NCBI GenBank assembly: GCA_000328365.1
Contig: KB310317.1
Location: forward strand, 793,197-857,196
DNA length: 64,000 nucleotides
Direction of reading: 5' to 3'
DNA from: Capitella teleta
Lineage: Eukaryota > Annelida > Polychaeta > Capitellidae
In this document: positions 42,447 through 55,500 of the stretch, one piece after another
Numbering within the stretch: the stretch's first letter is position 1
Layout of the letters: every line of letters starts with the position of its first letter
Translations under genes and position numbers: made by a program
The notes under the pieces: model-generated
The model's input: only the letters and a program-made list of their open reading frames with translations
Told to the model about the DNA's origin: nothing
Databases searched by the model: none

Positions 42447-42529
42447 CTATACATGTTCGATTCATTATATTACAAATGCATGTACCCTCGACTATTATTG
42501 ATAGATGGAGTAGGATATTATATCCGCCA

Positions 42530-43060
42530 GTATATTCGAACACCTGGATACTCGGATAACGGTTCGGTCTCATTGGCTATGATCTCGGTTTCAGAAGAAG
42601 TAGAAATCAATATTACGATTAATTTCAACTTTAACAAAGCTTTTTAACTTCTTTAACGCGACATCAACTTCTTTTACATATTAATTATTTTAATGAGACA
42701 CGGGGACGAAGAAAGGCTAACTTTCTTGAGCGGTTTATCATTTCTTACGATTTCAATCAGCAACCTGCAAGCCACATCTACATGTATACAGATTGACGCC
42801 TCTTCTCTCTCTCTCTTTGTTTTTTCATAATCATAAGTGCCGTATTTTAAGTTATAAATAATGCGTGTTTCACATCAAAATCCTCAAGTTTCCATCAATA
42901 AATATATATTGTTGCCATGGTAACAAGCGGAGCTTTCTTTTCTCTAATCGTCATTATTATAGTTTATTAGTGTTCCTTCTGAAATTAGATTCACAGCGAT
43001 GAGTCTTTTGGAGTCCGAGCACTGGCCACTTCTAGGTTTCGCCCAGATTATATTAAACAT
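42530..43060. repeat. second copy of the unclassified interspersed repeat, rearranged
   Basis: Shares 'GTCTCATTGGCT' and 'ATTACGATTAATTTCA' blocks with 7950-8110, ends near GTTGCCATGGTAAC at 42911-42924, and continues with the reverse of the 'GGGCGAAATCTA...GGCCA' block at 43011-43050. The mixed orientation suggests two overlapping or nested pieces. Confidence 0.4.
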
Positions 43061-44773
43061 TATATATGTAAGGATTCGGGATGACCATGGTGATTGAAAT
43101 TTCTGTCTTATCGACACGGGTGACCAGACCAGCAACCAGGCTTCATGGACCAGACACGTGTGCCGAGAAGAAGTAAATCGCAACCATGCAATGCATACAA
43201 TCGGTGTTTTACTGAACATTCCGAGACGTCAAAACTTCACATTTGACGTTGAATATATACGCCAAAATTTCGTACTTACGGGGACCTCACCGAGACGGAC
43301 AGCTCGCGTGCTTTCATATGACTCGCTTGTTGGATGAAGTCCACAACAACTGCCTAGTTATACCGAATTAGCGGGAAAAATTAGCAAGCAAATCATGAGC
43401 TGGCTATTCTGGTCTATAAGGTATTTGGTATCAAGGCACAATTGATATAACCCGAGCGCCAAAACTTGGTAACATGAACTATATGCATGCAGCCAAATGA
43501 CTTTCCCATCGCAGGTGTTTGTACAACTTGATGATAAATTGAATTAATTACTCTTGCATGCTTTCTTAATCAGTCATTACATAATGACTGGAACTGTATG
43601 ATAGTTCATGAATAGTTGATGCATGGAAGCGGCGGCTGATCGCGTGAACCCTATAGTTGTTTTAGGGTCACGAGGTTAAATTCAAATGAGCTGTTATAAA
43701 CAAAAACAATTGCTAAACTAGCTAGGCAGGTGGCATGATTAATTTCGCTGAACGAAACAATAGACCAACACTTGATTGCCACAGTCATCTTGGACCCCCA
43801 ATCCGCCTCTGGCCATTGCTGCAATATTCTGAGACGAAGAAGCCACATGCTCCCTCCCCTAAATATATAAGCGATTGTATTCTTTGTTACGCCTCAATGG
43901 AAAAACATTGTGGGGTTCAAAGTTGTGATCATCCACCACGAGAGAAGTGATAAGTCGCAAAAATATTATGTTTGACTATTTGATTATGTAGCTGACAGCT
44001 GATTGGACAAATATAATTATTATGATATCATGTAGAACCGCTTTTAACTTTACTGAATATCCGGATACGGGGGAATATTGTTACATTTAAGGCTTGTAAG
44101 CATTAATGTTCAGATTGAATAAATTATTCAATTCGAAGCCAAACAGTGTCTTTGTTGACAAAAGCACGACCTGACGCCATGAAACCGATGTGTCATAATA
44201 TTAAACAGTCGTCTCTCATTAATAAGAGCATGGTTAATTTGACTGTATTGTCTTGTCTTGTCTTAGCACAAATTAAGAAGCCAATTTACCTAGGCAAAGG
44301 TGTCTCGAAAGCAGTTTGGGTTGGTGACATTGCCTGGAGCATACTCAACATCCCTTCTGAGCAATATATATAGGTGCACTGTACGCTTGTATAATATATC
44401 TTTATTCTTATTCGATTGAAATTGATCAATTCAGCCCTCTCGGGTTTTTTATATGGATGCAGAAGCACATTCGTTGTGTGTATGTCCTATTCTGGTTCCA
44501 CTGTAGGTCAATCGACTGATGCCAGCAAGCGTTGTTCTCCATGAAGACTGAAATTAGATAAATGATCAATACTATCTTGTGGCTGAGTTCTCACACTTTG
44601 CACTTAGGCTGTGATTCTTTGATTAGAGCCTCGCTTTGCACAAGTCTACGGAAGCCTAATGTGATCACAAATTAACCAGATTTGACCTTGAATGCGGGTT
44701 TAATTGTGAAAATTGCGTTTATATATTCCCATAGTGGGGCCGATCCTAGGCGTATTATGGCCTCGTTAAACTC
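43061..44773. other. gene-poor stretch, nothing supported
   Basis: Only short frames and no recognised repeats before the MITE at 44774. Confidence 0.4.
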
Positions 44774-45014
44774 CTTCACTGGTCTCCGGCGCTACTGAAA
44801 AGAAACACCGGCACACACCGATGAAAATTCACCCCTATTTTGGTACATCTATTTCACTCGATTTCACATGACGTCACTCGGAATTCCCAATATTACAGTA
44901 TATGCTGTATACACCACCAGTTCACTAAATGTTACTATAAATAGCAGTCAATGAGATACCACCTGTCATCGGTGTGTGCCTGTGTCATTATACATGACCA
45001 GGAAACCAGTGAAG
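44774..45014. mobile_element. 241-bp MITE with 8-bp target duplication (hAT-like)
   Basis: The ends CTTCACTGGT and ACCAGTGAAG are inverted repeats. Similarity continues inward imperfectly to CGGCACACACCGATGA / TCATCGGTGTGTGCC, about 50 bp per arm. The 8-bp direct repeat TTAAACTC flanks it on both sides (44766-44773 and 45015-45022). There is no coding capacity. An 8-bp target duplication fits the hAT superfamily. Confidence 0.75.
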
Positions 45015-45556
45015 TTAAACTCGTGCATCGATCCCTACTTGCTATCAATTTTGTTCACGTAAAAATGGTATAATTGTGTTCTTCGTCCTTGATTGCCTTT
45101 AGATTGACATCCAACTTGATGCTCTATTATTATATAGATGGGATAATTGGCTGCACCCAAGGTAGCTAATGAGCTAATTTATTGGATCGGGTGATCATGG
45201 CTATCCAGGTAAATGATATATCGATGGGCCAAAGTATTAATGCCTGCGATTTGTTTATCAAATGTGTCGAAATTGATGCTTCCCACCCAAAATCATTTGA
45301 ACATTTTCGTGGGTTTTTCACACAGACTAAATCATCCCACTACTTAGCACTTTTACGGTGTAAAATCTTCAGCGACTTGAAGAATGAAGACCAACCGGTT
45401 GAGTTGGAGGAAAACGAGGTTTGTTGGACATATTCTTGCCGTTTGCCTCAGTCATTACTCATCTTCCTAAACAGGTGAATCAAATTATCAACGCATCTGT
45501 GCATACCTGACGTTATGAATCTTTAACGTGTTGATTATTGTGAGTACTTAACTGAA

Positions 45557-45970
45557 TTGTCTCTCAGAATAATACAGACATTGTATAAATTGGTTTGTCA
45601 GCGTCCAAATCCGAGGTCCCGTCAGCCAACCCATCGCCCAACACTGATACTTGACGGTAACAACATCAATCCATCCACGTCTATTAGGAACCTCGGTGTG
45701 CTATTTAACTCTGCATTTAATTTAGAAGATCACGTGAATGCTCTGTGCCGGACTATTCCACGTACTCACGTATTCGCCTCTCATCACACCTACTTGAATA
45801 TATATCAAAACCTAAGACACACTTTTTCCGAAAAGCTTTTAATGACATATCTTAACAAATCAACTTCTTATCATTTTATTTACATTTTATTGTACATCGC
45901 GTTTGAACAGTTTATTTCTTTCTGAATTTCGCGATTCATAAGTTTGAAGTAATAAATAAATAAATAAATA
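45557..45970 (+). mobile_element. 3' fragment of a non-LTR retrotransposon (CR1/L2/Jockey-like)
   Basis: The frame contains ILDGNNINPSTSIRNLGVLF, the conserved 'G--i-ps-svrNLGv-fD' stretch near the end of reverse transcriptases of this group. It is followed by a C-terminal-like HTFSEKLLMTYL. The segment between them is much shorter than in intact elements, so an internal deletion is likely. The fragment ends in an (AAATA)n tail at about 45948-45970, as expected for a LINE 3' end. Confidence 0.7.
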
Positions 45971-46019
45971 ATTATGCCATCTAATGCCATACACAAAGTG
46001 GGCTGCTCACATTTAATAT

Positions 46020-46680
46020 CGTACCATTCCACCGTGACCCCTGACCTCTGGCATGAACCTTCCCCCGCGTCTATAAAGAGCGCCCTGAAAAGCGTTCTCC
46101 CCGGGCGCCCTTAATATGCAGTCAAGGTAAAATCTACATACACCTCGCGTGCATTATGACCCTCATATAAATGCCCGTACTGGCCAATAGTCAAGTGCAC
46201 CCCATGGCGCGAGATTTCTCAACAGCTGACCAATGAGCCAAACGGGAGATGGCTGAATTATTGAAATGCGCGCTTCCTCTGCGTGGCGTTCAGACTGTTG
46301 CCGTTCGTCGTTAAAGGTTCACTGCTCTTCCTAATAATACCTCAGAATTGTAGATTTTAGGAAATGAAACATCTGGGGAGGTGTTTATGGAACGGTCTCC
46401 CTTTCTAGGACTCTAACTATATAGCGTCCTGGCTGTGTCAGCCCTCCTTTAATTTCACGTAGGATATAGATTTCCCTTGTATTCTACTAAATGCTTAATT
46501 ATATAGTTTAAGGAAATTGTGAAAATGAAATTCATTTGAAATTGAGTTTAAGGGAGAAATATTAACGAAGCTGATCATGGAAGGCGTTGTGAATTTACGC
46601 CTTTATGTGAACACGCTGGTCGTATAGACATACAGTACTATACGTTGTACATATCCGTAATGTTGCTGTGTATGGTATTA
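46020..46680. other. intergenic, GC-richer start, nothing supported
   Basis: A GC-richer patch at 46020-46330 has a TATAAA-like box and CCAAT-type sequence but no associated open frame. The rest is AT-rich. Confidence 0.35.
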
Positions 46681-47382
46681 TACAGAGTGGGCCAAAAGTA
46701 TTATATCTACTCCATGTTAAAGATTTCAAATTTTCAATGCTTTCCAATGGTGCTACGCATTTCTCAGAAAGTGTTACAAAACAGATCGCAGTGTAAATAT
46801 CACACAAAGATAAGAGAAATAAATACTTGGTATAGTTAGTCCAACATGTCACGCAGCTATTCCTATCATTTCTATTTCAATTTCATCAACATTTATGCCG
46901 ATTTGTTTTAATTAATAGAGTGCACTCATCATTCGCGATACTTCCACTTTTGACGACAACCATGGCCTGGACCATGGGTATGCTTCATTGAACGCATAAT
47001 TAAGGCAAAGCGCTCATAATATTGTTTTGTTTGAGAGTGCTATTGTTGTTACAGTAGCACTAATGTTTATCTCCTAAATCAAAACAAAGCAGAGAGTTCG
47101 TATTGAAGCGTCATGCAAGAGATGACATTCCTCAATGCTCGTTCAGGGGCTCATCTAATTTAGCTCTCTTCGCGATCACTCACCAATCGCATTTAAATGT
47201 GTCTCCTTCATTCAAAATTGACATTGTACTTGATTTCTTTCCAAAAAAAATAAATGTGCGCAAAATAACATAGTCAATCCCTACCTGATAGTTATAATCT
47301 TTTGAATAATTGATACTTTTTAGCGAATTTAGAGTTTTGTTTTCAACATGGAATAGCTAGACTACTTTTGACTCACTCTGTA
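46681..47382 (+). mobile_element. Tc1/mariner-like non-autonomous DNA transposon, complete copy
   Basis: A 702-bp element starting TACAGAGTGGGCCAAAAGTA and ending with its approximate complement ACTTTTGACTCACTCTGTA, flanked by TA. It aligns in reverse over its length with 18643-19334. Small frames inside are not transposase. Confidence 0.85.
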
Positions 47383-48206
47383 TATACGCGTAGATCACAA
47401 AGCGAACAAGGCTGAGTTTAATTACATAATTAAAATTGCCACAGTCAATAACACACACACCAAATATTACCTACATGTATACAATCTTGAATAGATTCGA
47501 GACCAATATTGCCTGTTACCATGGTTATCTCTGAAGCAGGCCTACGGCGTTGGGCAACTTTTTGCCTTCCAACAATATCCTGATTGAACACAATGTAAAC
47601 TGACAACTGATATGCATTCAATGCCAATGATTCAGATGAGAGCATGCATCAGGCATTCACGCGATTCGCTGGCTTCTCCGCTTGGATGCGTAGGACGAAA
47701 ACAAGCATCATGGATTGTTTTCAAAATCCCGTGTAAATCGCTGCGCCATAAATATGTTCAATTGTGCTCAATTCAATGTCTGATTTCTGGGGTTCTTGAC
47801 TGGTTGTTTTGTAGTTGTTGTTTTTGGTTTTTGGGTTTTTTGGTTTTTTGGGGGGGGTTTTTTGGTTTCTTTATACGTTATTCTGCGGCCATGAAATGCT
47901 AATATAAGTGAGGAACATGTCACCAGTTAGATTCACCAAGCCATCATGGATCGAATTTTGCAGCATACAAATTAAATTTAGGAAAATCAATGATCTCCAC
48001 TGAAAAAGAGTGCTCACCAGCGCACTGTCTGTCACACAGAGCAAAATAGGTTAATTGTGAAAGCAGAGCTTGGACAGAATTTATTTTGTGGCGCTGACAT
48101 AACATTACACGTGTATATTATTAAACGATGGCAGAGAAGGAAAAGAGATGAGAGAAGGATCTAGAAGGTCAATATGAAGGACTTCATGAATTGTATTATT
48201 TCGCAG

Positions 48207-48317
48207 ATCGACTGGTTGAACAAATCACGCAAAACGAAGAAGACAAAAGTGGCGGAGGCTGAAGACTCAAAGGAAGACGATATCGACGCCAAAGAGGAAC
48301 AAATAACCCCAAGAATT
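48207..48317 (+). other. exon-like segment, 37 codons, unrecognised
   Basis: Between an acceptor-like TATTTCGCAG and a donor-like AATT|GTGAGA, one frame encodes a highly charged Lys/Glu/Asp-rich stretch (NKSRKTKKTKVAEAEDSKED). The reading is also open back to an ATG at 48174. No flanking exons were found. It may be an isolated exon or chance. Confidence 0.25.
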
Positions 48318-48346
48318 GTGAGAAGCCTAGGGCCTATTGCTTTTGC

Positions 48347-48362
48347 CCCCCCCCCGTCTCTC

Positions 48363-48422
<60 letters not shown>
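48347..48422. repeat. (TC)n microsatellite
   Basis: A run of CT dinucleotides preceded by a C tract and followed by T-rich sequence. Confidence 0.95.
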
Positions 48423-48423
<1 letters not shown>

Positions 48424-48959
48424 ATTCTTCTTCTTTTCTTTTTTTTTCTTCTTTTTTTTTCCAAATTTGTATACTTCATGCGAGTAACTACTGTATAGAG
48501 AGTGTGCGTGTAGGCCTATATAGTATTCGCTCGTGTGTGAAATAGTTTGCTAAATATGTACCTAGACAACTTTATTTTAAACAGTACATGTAAGTGGTGT
48601 AACTACTAGAGTATTTACACTATATTTGACTGAACAGATGCCAGTCAGGCACAAGTAATTACATCACACTGCATGATTTGAGGGAAGTAGGGCAAGCCTC
48701 CCCTGTGAATCATAATGTACTTGAGACTTCGCCTTGGCAAAATAATTTTCATTACTTGTGTCCGAGTCTAGAAATGTTGGAATCCATTAATTTATTTATT
48801 TATTTAAGCATTCAAAGTTGCCTAAGACATCCACTTTGCATATTTTCATAAATCATGCATGCAGGATTAAGCGTCATTGCAAGGACTGTAACTGTTGTTG
48901 CCAATTCAATTGCAGATACGTGTATTTATGATACGTGTATTTAAATTCCAAAATTTAGC

Positions 48960-49125
48960 GTTTTTGGAATAAGTGTCTGTCATTTAGCAGCAATATGATC
49001 CTTTATTGACGTGTTCTTTGTTTTTCTATGTACACCTAATGCTTGTTTCTTTCACATTTTCCTTTTTACCTGTTTGCATGGACCATTAAGTCCGAATAAA
49101 AGTTTTGAATTGAATTGAATTGAAT
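48960..49125 (+). mobile_element. probable retroposon 3' end with (TTGAA)n tail
   Basis: The sequence GCATGGACCATTAAGTCCGAATAAAAGTTTTGAA followed by repeated TTGAA units has the form of a LINE or SINE 3' terminus, with a polyadenylation-like AATAAA before a short tandem tail. The 5' extent is undefined. Confidence 0.4.
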
Positions 49126-49525
49126 ATGATTCTATGAAAATATCATATTTAATTTACAACCGTACACTAGCAATGTGCAGATCTAATGTGCCGTCTCCTC
49201 AAAGTCTCAAATACGGAAACGTGAATATTTAACGATAGGCCAACGCGTCTCGCCTCTCGTTTACAATATCATAACGGTCGCAAACCCGAATGGTCTTTGG
49301 CGAAATCCTAATTATTTTCATAACGCACTCGTCTTTTGTACTCATAGATGTTTGGGATTAGGATAAGGGTTTTTGGCAGTTGCATTGTGGGATAGCATTG
49401 CTTTTGACGCATTGACGTTTTTCCTCCCACATTTCCTCCCCTTTCACTTCCCTGTTTGAATATTAATCTTCATCGGAGATTTCGAGACCTTCTAAACCTA
49501 ACAACGATATCTTCCCGAAGAAATC

Positions 49526-52500
49526 ATGGCCGCCGATGTTCCGCAGAACGCCAGAATGGACGATATCTTTTCAAATTGGGGTACGTAATATAAGCGCTGC
49601 TGTCAGCCTGTCACGCCTGACACCGGGTAACTGTTAACCGGGTTCCCAATTCAACCGTGGTGTATAGTCAATAGTGCCACGATTTTGAGCGTTCGCCGGC
49701 TATTGCATTGATATTGAATTGCGTTATTTTATTTAAAAGTTATGGAAAGCGAGTACTTTGGTAATTTTAAGATTTCCAACACAATGACAATCAATGAATC
49801 ATGGCTGATCCTTTGAAAGTTTGGTAAACATCATCATCATTATGCATTCACTCAGCATTATCACTGTCATGCAGCAAATGAGCAATGTTGAATGTAGTGA
49901 ATGCAATTTTCATCTTGAATTAAGGTAGTGTATCCCTTATTGAAAAAAAAAGTCGTCACACAAGAATTACTCCAAACATTTTTTTTGTGAAGGAGAATGA
50001 TATAACAGATTGGAAAAAACCCATGTGCTGGTGCAAAAATGGACCATTTTGTCAGTATACTTATTACCATGCAGTACGGGCAGTATACATAACAGTTTTC
50101 CGAAAATGGCTCAGCAATTAACTTATTGATAGTGCAGCATGTTCCAAATAAGCCCTTACAATGCTCAGGCATAGATCTATACCTGGTTGAAATTTGGTAA
50201 TCATATAATCAGATCGAGCGGACATATAACGGTGATTGTGTATGAGAATTGCCTGGAAAAAACATGGCTAGTTTACTCTTCTGTTGTACTTGCAACTTAA
50301 TACTGGCTACTCCAGGCCGTTATTTGAGGACAAAATATACATGTAAATTTTCCTCATCCAATTTAGAACACATTCAAACAAAGATAATATGGGTCACTGG
50401 ACTAGTTTTCAACTTTTGAGAGTTTCAGCAACCCTACCTCATATTTGGCCAAATGTCGGAATTGTGATAAATTTGAGTATTGATAAAAATTTACGACTTG
50501 GTCATGCTCTAATGAGGGTAAACAATGTAGGTACAAGTGAAACACAAAATACCACAGAAAACAACTGAAAAAAAAAAGTTTTATTTTTTCTTTATTCAGG
50601 ATGTTGTACATGTACAAAAATAGCAATACTAAACTGTATTGCGACTGACTTCTTACTGAGTGACAGTACAAGAGCAAACGAAATTAGTTCCAACAATGTA
50701 AGACAATCCTTCACAAAAAAACAATTAGGGATGGGCTTGATATTACTATGCGAGTTGCTCAGTCAGTCCTGATCGTGATGGTCCTGATCTTGCGAAGTTG
50801 ATTCTCGATTCAGATCATTCTCATCGACATTGAGAGGGAGAGGTTGCTGTGAGGGCGAAGGGGGACGCTGTTGATTCTGAAACAGTTGATGTCAATGTTA
50901 CACTAGGTTAGCGGAGTGTACCAGATCTACTAGTATATATGCAATGTACTACTACAAGTATGTGTGTCTGTAAGTACTAATACTAGTACCAGTAACTGAT
51001 ATGGCGGTATTTATACCTAGATTCAGGACATACTTGTCCTAGTGACGGTCACATTTATTGACTGATTCATGTTGAATGTTCTATACAACCGATAATCATA
51101 TTCAATTATTGTGATATTCATGAAATTCTTGTTTATTACACATGACGTAATGATCATCACAATGTCTAAAGAGCAGACGACGGCACAACCATCGGTTCGT
51201 GGGGCTGGCTGGGCATTACACATCTTGACATTGCTGATTGCACATGACCCGAATCATCGAATGTAAACAATACATACATTATCATGTACATTAGTCTAAA
51301 TCATTAGATGCAATCATAACAATGGGTGAATCACTGAATGGTGTGACTGTGAGTTTGTGACAGATACTATAAATATAATCAATACTTCAACTTCTGACGA
51401 GACTTACCGCTTCATCCACTCGTCCTAAGAATCTCCCGCCATCATATCACGATGCTTTATCATCGTGATTTGATGATTTGACACCTGAAAGATCAAATTT
51501 GCGCAATTTTGACAACTTGTCAACAACACACATGGCGAGCTCTGTGAGTTTCCGCTATCGCAATCAAAACGTTTTTGTTTTGTTATGATCATGTTCGGAA
51601 CATTTCCGACAGGACCCGAGGTTTACCGAGGTCTCTGAAGCAATAAGGGATACACTACCTTAATTAAAACATTCTTACGATAATTATTTATCATAATATA
51701 ATACTGTTATTACCAAGGGTCAAGAAGAGCTTTGCTCACTATTTATAACCCAAGTTCTGTCCCAAGTCAGAAGTCGGAGCACTTGCCAGATCAACCCAGG
51801 CCCAAAATTTTGCAATTGCGGGTAGGGTCCCCCCTGTCGCTCTAAAAAGGGCGATATGATTTTTGGGGGTATATAGACAAAATGGGGTATGTTTTACTAT
51901 TAATTTTGTTGGATAACGACTTTGCCTTTGATATTCGCATGCAAAGTAAGCTTTATGACATGCATATATAGTTATCAGGTACTTATCTTCTCTGTCACTC
52001 TTACACTAGCTTGCTTACGCTAATATGAAATTTTGGGGGCCTGTGTTATTTCGGCAAGTGAACCCAGAAGTGAAGTAATTATTATTTTTATTTTGCTTGA
52101 AGATAATGTAATTTGATATGAGAAGCTCACAAACTTCTTGTCAGTCACTCCACGTTTTGGCGATTGGGCTATATATTGCTGCCAAAACCTGCTGCATATT
52201 GGACCATATTGAATGCAGTACATCACGTATAGGTTCTTGCAGGTTCAACCTATCAAAGGCTTTTGATTGGCGATATATCCATAATTTCTAGGCGGCCACG
52301 CTAACCATTCGACCACCCCCTTTCCAAGTTGGAAATCATAGCGTATAGACATAATTTCAACGCTATTCTTGGTCGGTTGGGAATGAGGCATTATACTTCC
52401 ATGGCAGCAGACCACATATTGCACATTAATTGGCAAAACTATTGAATTATTTTGTTTTATAACTGTTGAATGAATGAATAAATGAATGGATTTATTTATT

Positions 52501-55500
52501 TATTTATTTATTCATTTATTCATTTATTCATTTATTCATTTATTTATACAATGTAAAAGGCATATGCTACTATGCGGTGAACAGGTATAATAATAAATTA
52601 TATTATGAAAAATAAACATGGAAAGACAGAGAAGAAAATACAGAGTCATTAGGCATTAAATGCTAAATTAAAAAGGCATGTTTCCACTTTTCAAACGTGT
52701 TTTAAAATCGTTCTTTGTGGCAATCGCACTTATGCATGTTTGTTGGCAGAGAGCTCCATGTTTTTATTTTTAATTTGAGTGAATATTATGGTAGTAAATT
52801 TCAACGTCTTGTGATAACACATTAACCCTTTAATTAATGATTTATCATAATTTTCCAAACCAAGGTGATGAGGCCGAATCATTTAGTATTGATCTGTTAC
52901 CATAGCAACCTTATATGGCACGGGTCGTTTTGCGGAATTCCCCAGATGTTATGATGTCATTCGCAGCTCCACTAGTGGCAGATTTGGGAACCAAACCGAA
53001 ATTCATGGGAGATTTATTAGAACTCCTGAATATGCGTTGCATGTTGGGTGTCTTTTTGATATAATGAAAATGAGATTAGGATTAGGAAATTCTTATTCTG
53101 CCCTGGATTGATTCACTAGGGTGTACATTTTGAGAATTTGGCGTTATATCGGGCATTAAGGTTGAGCTTTAAAATTAAGAAATGCCCCTACCGTATGTAT
53201 TTAAGGTGTCAGGGGGATTTTTTTCCACCAACATATGGGCTTATAAATCAGGCCTTTGCTACTTGGAAAATCCTGTTGGTAACAACTGGTGTCGCTTGGT
53301 GGTGTTCAGTAATTAGTTCATCACATGTGGTAAATTATAGATTTATTTTATTTTCATCATGTTATTCATGTATAATTTGTCTGATATGGCTTATCCCAGA
53401 AATCCTTACTTCTGATGAGTATTTCACCTGCGCACTCTTTGCCCTTTGACCTTACCAGCAAACAAGTGCTGTTCAGATCAAATTTGTGGCTTCACTTTCT
53501 TAAGCATGAAATTTGCATGTGGTTGAAGCCCTTTTCTCTGAATATGTGTATCTCTAGAGGCCCTCACCGTACCTGATTCGATAGTCAATCAATATCTTTG
53601 CAATAAAAAATATCTACCCACTGAATTAAATCAACTCCCAAGGTTTCATGCTAATTAGCTGTTTGTGAAATTTATTCCGACTTCGAGGCAATAAAACAGA
53701 ATTAAATTATGCAGATTACTAATTCAATTTCACAAGAAGCCTGCTTCAGTTCAAGCCTCAAGGTCATGAACAGATCTACGTCAAATCAATCATTAATTAT
53801 ATCTGACACATATGGTAATTGTTAAATACTGGGCTAAATACATGAACAGTACAAACGTACCATCTACACATCCATTCGTTTTCACTGTCAATACAGCTAG
53901 CTTATTGTGATCAATGAACAGTGCATGATCTTTGAAATCATAAAATCTATCAATCAAATATCAATCGATATATCAATCTGCCTCACATTGATAGCCCGAG
54001 GAAAACGGCGCTCAGAAACGGCGGTTTCCACGCTGCTGTCTGCTCAAACAGCTGCTAACACGCAATTACATATACAATGATTGTCATATTGAAAAGTCGA
54101 TTGATTTCATTTGCATTTTCTTTGAATGTGCTGATTTTATTTCAAATTCAAATACAGCTGCGTGAGTTGCCTGGGAGCTCAGAGGGTCATTATCCTCTTC
54201 TGTTTTGCAGTGACCACCTGCATCATTGCCTGAAATTATAAGCATCTCATTGAGTTGCGACAGAAAGTGGAAAAGCTGTTGCCTTGAGAATCGTCAGATG
54301 TTTTTCAACTTTTTTTATTATCAAGAGGCGTCTCTGATCTTGTACATATTCATGAGATGTGATGCATATTCATAAGGGTCATGAACTGTTGTTTTGATGA
54401 CACTTTACCCTTCCACCTGAAATGGCTCCTCACTCGAGGCACGCTAGCCCTGTCAACTCACTTATACAATAGAACTGTGATACGCATGCATATCATGTCG
54501 GTCCCTTGCATATACCTGCCACTGTATATTCACGGCATTTAAAATTAATAGCGGCACAATTGCCTTTTGCATCTGCGTGATGTGATGTGATGTGAGTGGA
54601 GCTAATTGCGGCGGCATGACACTGAGCGTGTTCAGTGTAATGAACGTCTAATGTCCCTCGCTGACTTCTATATGTAACACACACACACACCAGAGGAAGT
54701 GGATTCAGTCGGAAATAAAAGCACGCCGCTATTGATTCAAAAGTGCTGCAATTCTGCATGCATAAGCAGCATTACATGTCGTCATCTTGGCGCAGTGTCG
54801 TGCAGTGAATGCAGCTGTGACATCTCAGCGTTACGCCGCTCGTTGTCTGAGTGAGCGGCGCGTAGTAGGAACGCCATCTGCTAGCACTCGCATGCTGGAA
54901 AGCACGTGGTTCAATCGGAATACATACAGCCAGGAATATAGCATAGAAGGATGCACTGAACAACCGAAGCATGTTCCATTGGGAGAACGAACTCATAGGA
55001 TCCCCTACGGGTGAGGGTTACGTAATCGGGCGATTTGGAGGAGAGGGACACGCCCCTCTGTTCACGAGGCTTTTAATGCACTGATTATTGGGTGGGCGGC
55101 GTGTGCTTCGCGTTTGGCTTCGATTGCACCCACCTCCTCCTCCTCCTCCTCCTCCCTCCTCCTCCTCCTCCTCCTCCTCCTCCTCCGTACAACTTGTTCG
55201 GACGTGCTCCTCTGTCTCCATATGCTCCCAGTCTTTGTTCACTCGGGCGTGATATGTTCTTTGTGTGACAGTGAATTTCCGATGTTCTGTTGTCTACTTT
55301 ATCGATCTCGCATATTGATCTATATTTTCAAAGCGTTGTGCCTGTTACTTGTGCCATGCGATGAGTGAAAAAGATTACATCGCCACTCTTTCTTTTTTTT
55401 CATATGCTGACAGGTATTACGATGATAAGTTATCTCTTGAGCTTATTTTCTCCACCCTTCTGCCTGTTGCATAACCTCGAGGTATAAATCAGCGCAGAGG

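Noticed and set aside
48174-48545. Frame with a long Ser-Leu repeat
   Set aside because: The repeat part is the (TC)n microsatellite read as codons. Only the segment before 48318 has any exon-like character.
55018-55368. Poly-Glu/Gly and poly-Ser/Leu frames
   Set aside because: They come from the (TCC)n microsatellite in ATF6 intron 1.
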